The notes under the pieces are model-generated. The model saw nothing but the letters and a program-made list of their open reading frames with translations. It was not told the origin of the DNA and ran no database searches. Of a stretch of 64,000 nt of DNA, positions 16,836 to 27,588 are shown piece by piece. The first letter of the stretch is position 1, and each line of letters starts with the position of its first letter. The position numbers and the translations under genes were made by a program. This stretch comes from Azoarcus sp031546845 (GTDB lineage: Bacteria; Pseudomonadota; Gammaproteobacteria; Burkholderiales; Rhodocyclaceae). Where the stretch lies: positions 40,460 to 104,459 of the forward strand of contig JAVBJT010000005.1 in assembly GCA_031546845.1 (NCBI GenBank). The letters are read 5' to 3'.

Positions 16836-17804
16836 TCAGTGATCTCTGACGACTGCAAAGTCCGCTAATTTTAGCAGTGCTTCTTTGAAATTGGAAGGAG
16901 GAAGCGGTGTAATCGCTTCCAGCGCATGTTGCGTTTCCGTCCACGCATAGCGGCGCGCTTCGTCCAGCGCGCCCGATTGTTGCACGGCTGCGAGCACTGC
17001 GGCGAAATCGTCGCGGCCGCCGTTTTCGATCGCGTTGCGCACCAGCATGGCCTGCTCGGCCGTGCCGTGTTCCATGACGTAGATCAGCGGCAGGGTGGGC
17101 TTGCCCTCGGCGAGATCGTCGCCCAGGTGTTTGCCGGTGATGGCTTCCTCGGCGGAATAATCGAGCACGTCGTCGATCAATTGGAAGGCCGTGCCTAAGT
17201 GCATGCCGAAGGCGGCCAGGCTGTTTTCCAGGGTTTCGTCCACGCCGCCGAGAATGCCGCCCAGGCGCGCCGCGGCCTCGAACAGTTTGGCGGTTTTGTA
17301 GCGGATCACACGCAGATAATTGTCGATGCCGACTTCCGCGTTATGGCAGTTGAGCAACTGCAACACCTCGCCCTCGGCGATGATATTGGTGGCATCGGCC
17401 AGCACCTGCATGACGCGCATGTTGTCCACGCCCACCATCATCTGAAAGGCGCGGGTGTAGAGAAAATCACCCACTAGCACCGAGGCGGCGTTGCCGAACA
17501 GCGCGTTGGCGGTTTGGTTGCCGCGCCGCAGTTCCGATTCGTCCACCACGTCGTCGTGCAGCAGCGTGGCGGTGTGGATGAACTCGATCACTGCGGCCAG
17601 TTCATGATGCCGTGTGCCCTGGTAGCCCACCGCGCCGGCGGCGAACAGCACTAGGGCGGGTCGGAGACGCTTGCCGCCACTGTTGATGATGTATTCCGCC
17701 ACTTGGCGGATCAATACCACATCGGAATGAAGCGAGCGGCGAATGACCTCATCGACCGCCTGCATGTCGGCGGCGATCGGCGCGAAAATCTGCTGGACGG
17801 ACAC
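16836..17804 (-). CDS. ispB: Octaprenyl diphosphate synthase
   Basis: This trans-prenyltransferase makes the polyprenyl tail of ubiquinone. With the GTG start at 17804 it has 322 residues and begins MSVQQIFAPIAADMQAVD, as family members do. The frame runs upstream to 17900 through unrelated sequence, and neither start has a clear ribosome binding site. The motifs are GGKRLRP (43-49), first aspartate-rich motif DDVVD (84-88), second DDVLD (211-215) and GDDLAEGKPTLPL. In many proteobacteria ispB adjoins rplU-rpmA-obgE, but here those genes lie about 17 kb away. tRNA-Pro follows. Confidence 0.92.
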   Translation of the reverse strand: MSVQQIFAPIAADMQAVDEVIRRSLHSDVVLIRQVAEYIINSGGKRLRPALVLFAAGAVGYQGTRHHELAAVIEFIHTATLLHDDVVDESELRRGNQTANALFGNAASVLVGDFLYTRAFQMMVGVDNMRVMQVLADATNIIAEGEVLQLLNCHNAEVGIDNYLRVIRYKTAKLFEAAARLGGILGGVDETLENSLAAFGMHLGTAFQLIDDVLDYSAEEAITGKHLGDDLAEGKPTLPLIYVMEHGTAEQAMLVRNAIENGGRDDFAAVLAAVQQSGALDEARRYAWTETQHALEAITPLPPSNFKEALLKLADFAVVRDH

Positions 17805-17999
17805 GAGAAAGGGAGGACCGTTGGCGGAAAAAGTCGGATGGTAGGGGGCGCTTGTCCGCCCCGTCAAGGACGGTCGGCAAAGCGGGGGCGCGTGGGCCAT
17901 TTTTCCAGGAAAAAACAGGGTGTGGCCGCCGCCGTGAGCTTGCGAGAATGCGCCGCTGCTCTACACTGGTTTCTTCGGCTTATGCGGGGTGTTTCGCTC

Positions 18000-18251
18000 A
18001 TGCGCTTGATCCTTATTTTGATTGTGCTGGCCGTTGTCGGATGGCTGGCCGTGACTTCACTCCGGTCGCAGACCGATGCCGTCGGCGATGCGGCGCGCCA
18101 AGCGGGTATCGATGTGCCGCGGGACGCAACGCCGCGCCAGCAGGTGGAAGCGGTCGGCAAGGCCGTCGAGCAGATACAGACCCAGCACGCCGAACAGCAG
18201 CGAAAGGTGATCGAGGAGGCCACGAGCGGCCAGACTGCGCGGGAGCAATGA
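18000..18251 (+). CDS. Small single-pass membrane protein (83 aa)
   Basis: The protein starts MRLILILIVLAVVGWLAVTS, a strong N-terminal membrane anchor or uncleaved signal. A charged, Gln/Glu-rich soluble tail follows, predicted helical (VEAVGKAVEQIQTQHAEQQR). An alternative start six codons upstream is possible, and the ribosome binding site is weak. Codon use matches the neighbouring genes. The gene lies between ispB and ugpQ, which point other ways, so it is a lone unit. The family and function are unknown to me. Confidence 0.6.
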   Translation: MRLILILIVLAVVGWLAVTSLRSQTDAVGDAARQAGIDVPRDATPRQQVEAVGKAVEQIQTQHAEQQRKVIEEATSGQTAREQ

Positions 18252-18297
18252 ACGCATTGCAGGGGCCGTTGCTTTAAAACTGCGTGCCCTAGCGCAT

Positions 18298-19035
18298 TCA
18301 CGCGCGTGCTCCGGGATTGTCGGTGATGATCGAGTCCACGCCCCAGGATCGCCGCTGTGCGATCCGCGCCACATTGTTTTCGGTATAGAGCGCGAGCCGA
18401 AATCCTGCCGCGCGCACGGTGCGGGCGAGCGCTTCATCGACATGACGGGTATCGGCATGCAGCGCGATGGCGCCGACGGCGGCGCAGCGCGCCTGCCAAT
18501 CCGCCGGCACATGCTCGACGAGCAGGCCACGCGGGTGTTCCGGATATTGTTCGGCCGCTGCCTGCAGCGCGACGGCCGAAAAGGACGACAGCAACAGACC
18601 GGGCGCGAAAACGCGCCAGTTCTGGCGCAGGCAGCGTCCGACGGCGTGGCCGGTGGCGGCATCGTGCCCGGTGGCGGGTTTGATCTCGATATTCGCGGCT
18701 AGATCGAGCGTGGCGCAACGCGCCAAGGCTTCGTCCAGCGTCGGCAGGCGCTCGCCGGCAAAGTGGGGGGCGAACCAGGCGCCGGCGTCGAGGCCGCGCA
18801 GCGCGGCGGCGCTCATTGCCGCTACGCGGCCACGGCCGTTGGTGGTGCGCTCCAGGGTTTCGTCGTGAATCAGCAGCGGCACGCCGTCGGCCGACAGCAT
18901 GATGTCGAATTCGACGCCACGGCAGCCCGACGCGGCGGCGATATCGAGCCCGGCCAGGGTGTTTTCCGGCGCTAGCGCACCGCCGCAGCGGTGCGCCACG
19001 ATCGGCGGCAAGGGCCATGCCGCCGCGCCGTTCAT
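18298..19035 (-). CDS. ugpQ: Glycerophosphodiester phosphodiesterase
   Basis: This enzyme hydrolyses glycerophosphodiesters to glycerol-3-phosphate and an alcohol. The 245-residue protein shows the GDPD signature: VAHRCGGALAPENT (with His15), GVEFDIMLSADG, LLIHDETLERTTNG, ANIEIKP and the C-terminal WGVDSIITDNPG. There is no signal peptide, so it acts in the cytoplasm like UgpQ. The start at 19035 lies 14 bases after the ugpB stop. The same frame runs upstream to 19677 only as antisense-like sequence inside ugpB. Co-transcription with ugpB links it to glycerophosphodiester uptake. Confidence 0.9.
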   Translation of the reverse strand: MNGAAAWPLPPIVAHRCGGALAPENTLAGLDIAAASGCRGVEFDIMLSADGVPLLIHDETLERTTNGRGRVAAMSAAALRGLDAGAWFAPHFAGERLPTLDEALARCATLDLAANIEIKPATGHDAATGHAVGRCLRQNWRVFAPGLLLSSFSAVALQAAAEQYPEHPRGLLVEHVPADWQARCAAVGAIALHADTRHVDEALARTVRAAGFRLALYTENNVARIAQRRSWGVDSIITDNPGARA

Positions 19036-19049
19036 ATTTTTGCGTACCG

Positions 19050-20414
19050 TTACTTGGCTGTGCGGCGCGCCGGGCTGGCTTGCGCGACGGGCTGGGCTGG
19101 GCTTGCCGCGGGTTGGCTGGCGCGCGTCACGGCGGTATCGAGCGCTTCCTTGGCCGGCTTGCGGTCGGCCCAGACAAAGGCGAGTTCCTCGTCGATGATG
19201 CGGCGCACGTTCTGGCGCTCCATCGTCGGCTGCGCGGCCGATACGGCGGTGGTCGGCTTGTTGGTGAGTTGCGCCACGGCAACGCGGATGTTTTCCAGGT
19301 CCGCGCCCAGCAGATCGCTCTGCGCGGCCAGCAAGCCGGCGCGGTTCAGCGGCAGATAGCCGGTTTCGCGTTGCCACGCGACCTGATTTTCCGCTTGCAG
19401 CCAGAAGTTGACGAAACGTGCCATCGCCTTGTATTCGTTCGGCTTTTTGCCGGTTGCCGCCCACATGGCGGAGCCGTCGGCGAGCGTGTTCTGCGGTGCG
19501 CCGGGAAAATCGTCGTAGTAAGGCAGGCGCGCCACGCCGATATCCATGTCGCCTTTGCGGCGGAAATCGACCCAGCTTGCGGACGGCGCGGCGATCACCG
19601 CGCAGTCTCCGGTCGCGAAGTGCTGTTCCGCTTCGTTGCCGTTGTCGAAAATGCGCAGATAACTGGCACGATACCAACTGGCCATCATTGCCACATGCTT
19701 GACCTGGAACATGCCGTTGAACGAAGGCTGAATACCCTTGCCGCGTGAGGCGGCCACCGGCTCGTTATGCCAGGCGCTGAGATTTTCGACCATGACCCGG
19801 CCCGGCTCCGACACCGTGTAGGGGCAAGTCTGTCCCGCGTCGACCAGGCGTCCCAAGGCTTGTTGGAGGTCGGGCCAAGTGCCGAGCGGGGTCGAGTCGG
19901 GGTTGAGTCCCGCGCGACGGAACGCGTCGCGGTTGAAAAACAGCACCGGCGTGGATAAACCCACCGGCAGCGCCAGCAAGCGGCCCTGCGCATCGACCGG
20001 GGTGCGCGTCATCATCGCTGGCGAGCGCAAGGTCTGGAGCGGCACGCCGGCATCTTTCATCAAGGCGTACAAAGGTTTGAAGCGCGGTTTGCCGGCTAGA
20101 AAAGCTTCTTCCTCGCCGTCGCCCAGAATGAGCAGGTGTGGTGTGTTTCCGGTGCGCCAATCGCGCTCCACCAACTTCGCCTGAACGGTTCCGGTATTTT
20201 GCGCGTTGAAGCGTTGAACCAATTCCTCCAGCGCGCTAGCTTTGGCTGGCGGCAGATTGTGGAGAATCTCCATTTGCAGGATTTGTTCGGGCTTCGGCTC
20301 GGGTTTTTTGGCGTCGGCTTTTTTCGCTGGCGCCGCGTGCAGCGGCAGCGCCAGTGCGAACAGACCAAGCAGGGCGAGCCGGCACACACGGCTGTTGAAT
20401 TTTCTTGAACTCAT
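19050..20414 (-). CDS. ugpB: Glycerol-3-phosphate/glycerophosphodiester ABC transporter substrate-binding protein
   Basis: This periplasmic extracellular solute-binding family 1 protein starts at the ATG at 20414 with a signal peptide (MSSRKFNSRVCRLALLGLFA, cleavage after LHA). The upstream start at 20471 was rejected because it adds a non-signal extension. UgpB-like landmarks are ALEELVQRFNAQN, LPVGLSTPVLFFNRDAFR and SFNGMFQVKHVAMMASWYR. A Lys/Pro-rich linker follows the signal, and the C-terminal 35 residues are an Ala/Pro/Gln-rich tail. The permease genes ugpA/ugpE and the ATPase gene ugpC are not in the window, so this binding protein pairs only with ugpQ here. Confidence 0.85.
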   Translation of the reverse strand: MSSRKFNSRVCRLALLGLFALALPLHAAPAKKADAKKPEPKPEQILQMEILHNLPPAKASALEELVQRFNAQNTGTVQAKLVERDWRTGNTPHLLILGDGEEEAFLAGKPRFKPLYALMKDAGVPLQTLRSPAMMTRTPVDAQGRLLALPVGLSTPVLFFNRDAFRRAGLNPDSTPLGTWPDLQQALGRLVDAGQTCPYTVSEPGRVMVENLSAWHNEPVAASRGKGIQPSFNGMFQVKHVAMMASWYRASYLRIFDNGNEAEQHFATGDCAVIAAPSASWVDFRRKGDMDIGVARLPYYDDFPGAPQNTLADGSAMWAATGKKPNEYKAMARFVNFWLQAENQVAWQRETGYLPLNRAGLLAAQSDLLGADLENIRVAVAQLTNKPTTAVSAAQPTMERQNVRRIIDEELAFVWADRKPAKEALDTAVTRASQPAASPAQPVAQASPARRTAK

Positions 20415-20632
20415 TACTTTGGATACGCTCGATGAAAAGAAGGCAAAACAAAGAAGGTGGGACATAAGCAAACTGTGGGGATTATAGTCATCGTTTGTCG
20501 GAAGAGCGTGAAGGGCAAATCAATGCTGGCGCTACGCCGGATATGGCCGGTAGGTAAGGCGTCAAGATTTTCCCCACCCGGACGTTAAGCCTGACAACCA
20601 GGCCCCACAATTCAAGATACGGTTGAATCGGC

Positions 20633-21058
20633 ATGCGCAAATTTTTTCTGTTCCCCTACCCGTTGCTGTTTTTGCTTCTGCCGTTTGTGAGCGGCTGTGA
20701 GCAGATCGGCGCGCTCCTCGATCTGCCCGATCCAAAGAAGGAGGCGGCCCACGCCGAAGCCGAAAGCCGTGCTGTCGGTGGCGCCTGCCGGCATGCTGGG
20801 CGCTCGCTGGAGGACTGCTACGTCCTCAATCCCGCAGCGCAAAAAGCGTGGGTGTTCGCAGGCTGGAAAGAGATGAACGACTACATGATGGCGAACAAGA
20901 TCGAGGTTGTGCCATCCAAATTGCCCCAAACAGTGCCTTCCGGCATGGCGGAGGGCGCCGCGCCGGCGGCCGCGCAAACATCGACGCATACCGCTGCGCC
21001 GGTGCCGGCCGCGCCTGCGGCACCCGCCGCGCCAACGGCGCCGCCGCCGAAACGCTAG
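20633..21058 (+). CDS. Hypothetical lipoprotein
   Basis: The 141-residue protein has a signal peptide ending in the lipobox VSGC (Cys22). A conserved-looking middle follows: CRHAGRSLEDCYVLNP, then KAWVFAGWKEMNDYMM with three further Cys or Trp landmarks. The C-terminal 40 residues are an Ala/Pro-rich tail, probably a flexible spacer at the cell envelope. The gene is convergent with an aldo-keto reductase gene, with only a 7-base gap. I recognise no functional domain. Confidence 0.75.
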   Translation: MRKFFLFPYPLLFLLLPFVSGCEQIGALLDLPDPKKEAAHAEAESRAVGGACRHAGRSLEDCYVLNPAAQKAWVFAGWKEMNDYMMANKIEVVPSKLPQTVPSGMAEGAAPAAAQTSTHTAAPVPAAPAAPAAPTAPPPKR

Positions 21059-21065
21059 GCCGGGT

Positions 21066-22118
21066 TCAAGGCGCCGGGTTACTGTATTGCAGGTGGATGG
21101 CCTCGATTCCGGTGGCGAGTTCGGGGGTGATATCCACATTCCACGCGGCGAGGTTTTCTTCCAACTGCGCCTTCGTCGTCGCGCCGATGATGGTGCTGGC
21201 GACGCAGGTTTGGCGATAGGCGAAGGCCAGCGCCAGTTGCGTCGGCGTGAGACCGTGGTGGCGGGCGAGTGCGGCGTAGGCGGCCACCGCCGGGGCAACG
21301 CCGGGTTTGGAGTAGCGCTGCCCGAAATGGGCAAACAGTGTGATGCGCCCGCTGGCTGCCGGGTCGGCCAGATATTTCCCCGATAACAATCCGAAGGCCA
21401 GTGGTGAATAGGCGAGCAGGCCGACGCGCTCGCGGTGGCAGACTTCGGCCAGACCGTACTCGAATACGCGGTTGAGCAGGCTGTAGGCGTTTTGTATCGA
21501 CACCACGCGCGGCAGCTTCAGTTCGGTGGCGAGGCGGACGAATTCCATGACGCCCCACGGATGCTCGTTCGATAGGCCGATGCGGCGTATCTTGCCTTCC
21601 TCCACCAGTTCGGCAAGCGCTTCCAACTGGGCGCGGATCGGCGTGCAAGGGCGCTCTTTCGCCGGGTCGTACTGCCATTGGCCGAACATCGGCTGGTTGC
21701 GTTCGGGCCAGTGCAGTTGATAGAGGTCGATGTAATCGGTGCGTAGTCGCCGCAGACTGCCTTCCACCGCAGCGCGCAGGTTGGCGCGGTCCAGCGCCAA
21801 TGGGCCGCCGCGTATCCACTGCAGGCTGCGCGCGGGGCCCGCCGCCTTGGTTGCCAGCACGATGCGCTCGCGCGGCTTGCCGGCGAGCCAGGTGCCGACG
21901 ATGCGCTCGGTTGCGCCGGATGTTTCCGCCTGTGCGGGTACCGGGTACATCTCGGCGGTGTCGATGAAGTTGATGCCGCGCTCGAACGCGCGATCGAGCT
22001 GCGCGTGGGCTTCCGCTTCGCTGTTCTGCTGGCCGAAGGTCATCGTGCCGAGACAGATCGCCGAGACTTCCGGTCCGCCTTCGCCCAGCTTCCAATACGT
22101 CATCGCGCGTTGCGTCAT
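21066..22118 (-). CDS. Aldo-keto reductase, Tas-like
   Basis: This NADP(H)-dependent aldo-keto reductase has the (beta/alpha)8 fold and 350 residues from the ATG at 22118, which AGGAG precedes. Key parts are GTMTFGQQNSEAEAHAQLD, the catalytic Asp-Tyr pair in FIDTAEMYPVP, the Lys in LATKAAGPA, the His in YQLHWPERN, and the C-terminal cofactor site IIGATTKAQLEENLAAW. The long insert after TAEMYPVP and the WPERN motif match the Tas subgroup. The physiological substrate is unknown. Confidence 0.88.
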   Translation of the reverse strand: MTQRAMTYWKLGEGGPEVSAICLGTMTFGQQNSEAEAHAQLDRAFERGINFIDTAEMYPVPAQAETSGATERIVGTWLAGKPRERIVLATKAAGPARSLQWIRGGPLALDRANLRAAVEGSLRRLRTDYIDLYQLHWPERNQPMFGQWQYDPAKERPCTPIRAQLEALAELVEEGKIRRIGLSNEHPWGVMEFVRLATELKLPRVVSIQNAYSLLNRVFEYGLAEVCHRERVGLLAYSPLAFGLLSGKYLADPAASGRITLFAHFGQRYSKPGVAPAVAAYAALARHHGLTPTQLALAFAYRQTCVASTIIGATTKAQLEENLAAWNVDITPELATGIEAIHLQYSNPAP

Positions 22119-22228
22119 GCTCGCTTTCTCCTGTCGGGTGGGGTGTGGTCGCTCGCATAACGCGTCGCGGCAACCTATCATTCCGCCTTTCGTCCAATGA
22201 TACCCCGGCGCATCGGGGTCGCCGCCCG

Positions 22229-23323
22229 ATGTCCTCTCGTTCCTCCTCCCCGAGTTTCCCCATTTCCGGTTTGCTCGGCTATTGCCGCGCCGGCTTCGAA
22301 AAAGAACTGGCCGCCGAACTCGACGACCTTGCCGCCGAGGCCGGGTTGATCGGTCATGTCCGCGCCGAGCCCGGTACCGCTTACGCCGCGTTTGAAACCT
22401 TCGAACCGGTGCCGGTGAGCGTACTGGGTGAGCATGCGGATTGGCGTAGCCCGGTTTTCGCCCGCCAGTTGCTGCCCTGGTTCGCCCGCGTGAACGATCT
22501 GCCCGAGCGCGACCGCGCCACCCCGCTGGTGGCCGCCGCGCGGCAGGGCGGGCGGCGTTTCAGTGGTGTGGTGCTGGAAACGCCCGATACCGACGAAGCC
22601 AAGCAGCGCTCGGGTTTTTGCCGCCGTTTCGCCGGGCCGCTGGCGCGTGAGCTGGAAAAGGCCGGCGTGCTTCAACCCGACCGCGCCGGCCTGCCGGTGC
22701 TGCACATAATGTTCGCGGATGCCGCCAGCGCCTGGCTTGCCAGTGGCATGGACGGGCGTTGCGCGCCGTGGCCGATGGGCATTCCACGCCTGCGCATGCC
22801 GTCGGGCGCGCCGAGCCGCTCGACGCTGAAGCTGGCCGAGGCGTTCATGACCTTGCTGGGCGACGAGGAGCGCGAAGTGGCCTTGCGCGCCGGCATGCGC
22901 GCGGTCGACCTGGGCGCGGCGCCCGGCGGCTGGACGTGGCAGCTCGCCCAGCGCGGTATCCGTGTGACTGCAGTGGATAACGGCCCGATGCGCGCCACGG
23001 TGATGGCGACGGAGATGGTCGAGCACCTGCGTGCCGACGGTTTCGTCTGGCGTCCGTCGCGTCCGGTGGACTGGATGGTGTGCGACATGGTCGAGCAGCC
23101 TTCCCGCATCGCCACGCTGGCGGCGGATTGGATTGGCTCCGGGCGCTGCCGCCATACCGTGTTCAACCTCAAGCTGCCGATGAAGCGCCGGCTGCACGCG
23201 GTGGAGCAATGCCGGGATCTGGTCCGCAAGCGTCTGGCGAGCGTCGGCCCGTATGATTTACGTATCAAGCAGCTTTACCACGACCGGGAAGAGGTCACCG
23301 CGTATCTCACGCTGAGAAGATAG
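22229..23323 (+). CDS. rlmM: 23S rRNA 2'-O-ribose methyltransferase RlmM
   Basis: RlmM methylates the 2'-O of C2498 of 23S rRNA using SAM. The 364-residue protein has an N-terminal THUMP-like region (LLGYCRAGFEKELAAELDDL) and a Rossmann methyltransferase domain with AVDLGAAPGGWTWQLAQRG, DMVEQPSR and VFNLKLPMKRR, which supply the K-D-K-E catalytic set. I chose the ATG at 22229. The frame extends to 22145 but would overlap the divergent aldo-keto reductase promoter. The gene stands alone. Confidence 0.92.
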   Translation: MSSRSSSPSFPISGLLGYCRAGFEKELAAELDDLAAEAGLIGHVRAEPGTAYAAFETFEPVPVSVLGEHADWRSPVFARQLLPWFARVNDLPERDRATPLVAAARQGGRRFSGVVLETPDTDEAKQRSGFCRRFAGPLARELEKAGVLQPDRAGLPVLHIMFADAASAWLASGMDGRCAPWPMGIPRLRMPSGAPSRSTLKLAEAFMTLLGDEEREVALRAGMRAVDLGAAPGGWTWQLAQRGIRVTAVDNGPMRATVMATEMVEHLRADGFVWRPSRPVDWMVCDMVEQPSRIATLAADWIGSGRCRHTVFNLKLPMKRRLHAVEQCRDLVRKRLASVGPYDLRIKQLYHDREEVTAYLTLRR

Positions 23324-23541
23324 CCGAGCGCAGGGCGTCCGTCTGTTGGCGCTCGGTAAAATCGCTTGACGGATGAAGGGCTTGCCTGTGGGTGTGTATA
23401 ATCCACAAGTTCTACTAATAGTAATTGGCCCGCCGGCTGGCGCGGATTTTTTCGGAGCGGCTTCGCTTCAAACAACGTGTATTCAGCCGTCGCGCCCGGC
23501 ATCCCGCGTATCGCGGGGGCCGCTCAACAGAAAAGGCGCCC

Positions 23542-24984
<1,443 letters not shown>

Positions 24985-25072
24985 GGCCGGCTATTCCGGC
25001 TATTCCCCTGTTTCGTCGCAGCGGGGTTCAAGTATTCTGGGTCCTCGCCGTTAAGCGACCTAATACCTGGAC

Positions 25073-27574
25073 ATGCTGCTGCCGATGAATCCCGTAGGCC
25101 CTCCCCGGGGCGATCATCCTTCCTCCGAGCCTTTCGTCCCCGACTTGTCGGAGGGGGCGGAAACCGGGGTGTATCTCGCGCTGCTCGAACTGCTGGACGA
25201 AGGGCTGATCATCACGGGCGACGAGGTCATCATCGACGCCAACAGCGCGGCCTGCCGCTTGCTGGAACGTGAATACCGCCAGATCGCCGGCAGGCCGTTG
25301 GCGGAGCTGTTTCCGTCCGAGCGGGCGTTTCTCGATGCGCGCACACGCCTGTTCATCCAGGGCGAAATGCGCGGCAGCCTGCGCGTTGCCTTGCCCGGCG
25401 GGCGGCACCGCGATTTCCGCTTTATTGCCGCCGCGCGTCTGCGCCCCGGTATCCACGCGCTGATTCTGAGCCGCGATTGGCTGGCTGAAACGTCGCCCGA
25501 AGCAAGCTCCGGGTTCCATGCCGAAGTCGTTCTGGACGCCGATGGCGCCTCGCGCCATGACGGACTGTGGCCGCGTTTGGCCGCCGCGCTCACGCAGCCG
25601 GTGATCGTTCTCGACGCTGTCGGCCTGGTTGCTGCCGCCAATGCCGCCGCGCTGGCGCTGCTCGGTTTGGCGCGCACGGCCGTTGTCGGCCACCCCGCGA
25701 GCGAGCTGTTCGCCATCGATTGGCCGGCCAGCGGTGCGCCGCCGTTGGCACGCTTGCGGCCCGCGGGAGCAGGCGAAGCGCTGACTGCCCGCATTCTTGC
25801 CGGCCCGCATCCCGGTTGGCGCTTGCTGATCCTGCCGCCGCATGCCGAGGCGGCGAAAAAATGCGTGACTCTGCCGGAAAAAACCGGGGTAGCCGATGCG
25901 CCCGCGCGCCTTCCGGTGGAAGTGTTCGATGCCGCTAGTCAGGCGATCTTCGTCAGCGATGCGGAGAATCGCATCATCGATGTCAACCGTGCGTTTGTCG
26001 ACATTACCGGCTACAGCCGTAACGACGTGATCGGCAAAGACCCGGCTGTACTCGGCGCTAGTTGCCACGAGCCCGGATTCTTCCGCGCGATGTGGCAAAG
26101 TCTCGATGAAACCGGCCAATGGCAGGGCGAAATCTGGAATCGGCGCAAAAATGGCGATGTGTATTCCGGCTGGCTGGCGATCAGCGCGGTGCGGGATGCG
26201 CATGGCGCCATCCGCAACTACACCGGTATTCTTTCCGATCTGACCGCCAGATGGCGCTCGGAGTCGCGTGCCGATTACGTATCGCATCACGATACGCTGA
26301 CCGGACTGCCCAGCCGGCGCTTGCTGGAGCAGCGTTTTACCGCCGCGACCGAGCATATTCTCCTTCGTCATCGCGGCAACGTGGGCATCCTGCGCATCGA
26401 CGTCGATGGTTTCAGGGCCTTCAATCGTGAGTACGGTACGAATACCGGGGATGCCGTCCTGCGCCAGATCGCCCGCCGCCTGCTGGTCGCATTGCCGCGC
26501 GGGGCGATGATTGCCCGTGAAGGCAGCGACAGTTTTCTCGTTTTGTTGCCCGCGTTTGAACAGGAAAGCGATGCTGGCCGCATTGGCGCGAGCCTGCGCG
26601 CCGCCTTGGCGCCGCCGTTCGAGACGGAGCGCGGCGAAGCGCACCTGAGCGCCAGTATCGGTGCCGTGCTGTTTCCCGCCGACGGCGATACGTTCGATAT
26701 TTTGCTTGGCCGGGCCGATGCCGCGCTGCTGCGTGCTCGCCAGCCGGGCGGCGATGGTTACCAGCGTTACCTGCCCGATCTGGATGGGCCGGGAATCCTG
26801 CACCGGGTGTTCGAGGCCAATCTGCGCCATGCGATTGAGCGCGAGCAGTTGGCGGTGCATTTCCAACCGCTGGTCGATGCCCGTAGCGGTCGGATCTGTG
26901 CCGGAGAGGCTTTGCTGCGCTGGCAGCATCCGGAGCTCGGTTTGATTCCGTACCGCAGTTTTGCCGCTGCCGCCCGCGATAGCGGTTTGATCGTCAGCCT
27001 GGGCGATTGGGCGCTACGCACCGCCTGCCTTGCCGTCGCGGATTGGACGCACACTGGTGATGGCGCGGCGCCGATGGTGACGGTCAATATCGCCATCGAG
27101 CAGGTCATGCAGCCCGATTTCGTAGCACGGGTGCAGCAAGCGTTGGCCGATGCCGCGCTGGCGCCCGAACGCCTCGAATTGGACATCGACGAGCAGATCC
27201 TGACGGAAGACAGCGCTCATGCCGCCGATGTGCTGGCCGCGCTGGCCGCGCTCGGCGTGCATCTGGCCATCGACGATTTCGGCCGGGGGCCCAGTGCCAT
27301 TCCCAAGCTCAAGCGCTATCCGATACAGGCCTTGAAACTCGACCCGGTATTGGTGCGCGAAGTGGGCAGGAGCGAGCAGAGCGAGGCGATCGTCGAGGCC
27401 ATCGCCAGCCTGGCTGGCGTGCTCGATCTCAAGATTTTTGCGCGCGGCGTCGAAAATGCGGCGCAGCAGGCGTTTCTTTCCGCCCTCGGCTGCCATCTGC
27501 AACAAGGGCCGTTGTTCGGTAAACCGATGGCGCAAACGGAGTTTGTCGCGTTTCTTACCGGCGGTGGCGCTTGA
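25073..27574 (+). CDS. PAS-GGDEF-EAL protein with degenerate catalytic motifs
   Basis: The 833-residue soluble protein has a PAS-like N-terminus and a second PAS domain (VFDAASQAIFVSDAENRII, about 283-400), then a GGDEF domain (HHDTLTGLPSRRLL onward) and an EAL domain. The GGDEF signature is GSDSF (484-488), so cyclase activity is doubtful. In the EAL domain, EAL itself is intact (612-614). But the ExTE-type motif reads LELDIDEQ and the usual AEGVE reads ARGVE (Arg791 for the catalytic Glu). Phosphodiesterase activity is therefore also doubtful. It may act as a c-di-GMP or ligand sensor. A 111-bp repeat lies 15 bases after the stop. Confidence 0.88.
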   Translation: MLLPMNPVGPPRGDHPSSEPFVPDLSEGAETGVYLALLELLDEGLIITGDEVIIDANSAACRLLEREYRQIAGRPLAELFPSERAFLDARTRLFIQGEMRGSLRVALPGGRHRDFRFIAAARLRPGIHALILSRDWLAETSPEASSGFHAEVVLDADGASRHDGLWPRLAAALTQPVIVLDAVGLVAAANAAALALLGLARTAVVGHPASELFAIDWPASGAPPLARLRPAGAGEALTARILAGPHPGWRLLILPPHAEAAKKCVTLPEKTGVADAPARLPVEVFDAASQAIFVSDAENRIIDVNRAFVDITGYSRNDVIGKDPAVLGASCHEPGFFRAMWQSLDETGQWQGEIWNRRKNGDVYSGWLAISAVRDAHGAIRNYTGILSDLTARWRSESRADYVSHHDTLTGLPSRRLLEQRFTAATEHILLRHRGNVGILRIDVDGFRAFNREYGTNTGDAVLRQIARRLLVALPRGAMIAREGSDSFLVLLPAFEQESDAGRIGASLRAALAPPFETERGEAHLSASIGAVLFPADGDTFDILLGRADAALLRARQPGGDGYQRYLPDLDGPGILHRVFEANLRHAIEREQLAVHFQPLVDARSGRICAGEALLRWQHPELGLIPYRSFAAAARDSGLIVSLGDWALRTACLAVADWTHTGDGAAPMVTVNIAIEQVMQPDFVARVQQALADAALAPERLELDIDEQILTEDSAHAADVLAALAALGVHLAIDDFGRGPSAIPKLKRYPIQALKLDPVLVREVGRSEQSEAIVEAIASLAGVLDLKIFARGVENAAQQAFLSALGCHLQQGPLFGKPMAQTEFVAFLTGGGA

Positions 27575-27588
27575 AGCGCGCCGATCCG

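Noticed and set aside
19036..19677. Upstream extension of the ugpQ frame into ugpB
   Set aside because: The sequence there is Arg-rich shadow of ugpB; the GDPD family begins at the ATG at 19035.
25028..26929. A 633-codon open frame antisense to the PAS-GGDEF-EAL gene
   Set aside because: It lies wholly opposite a gene with recognisable domains, its product is Arg/Gln/Gly/Ala-rich without any fold, and such mirror frames are typical of GC-rich codon use.
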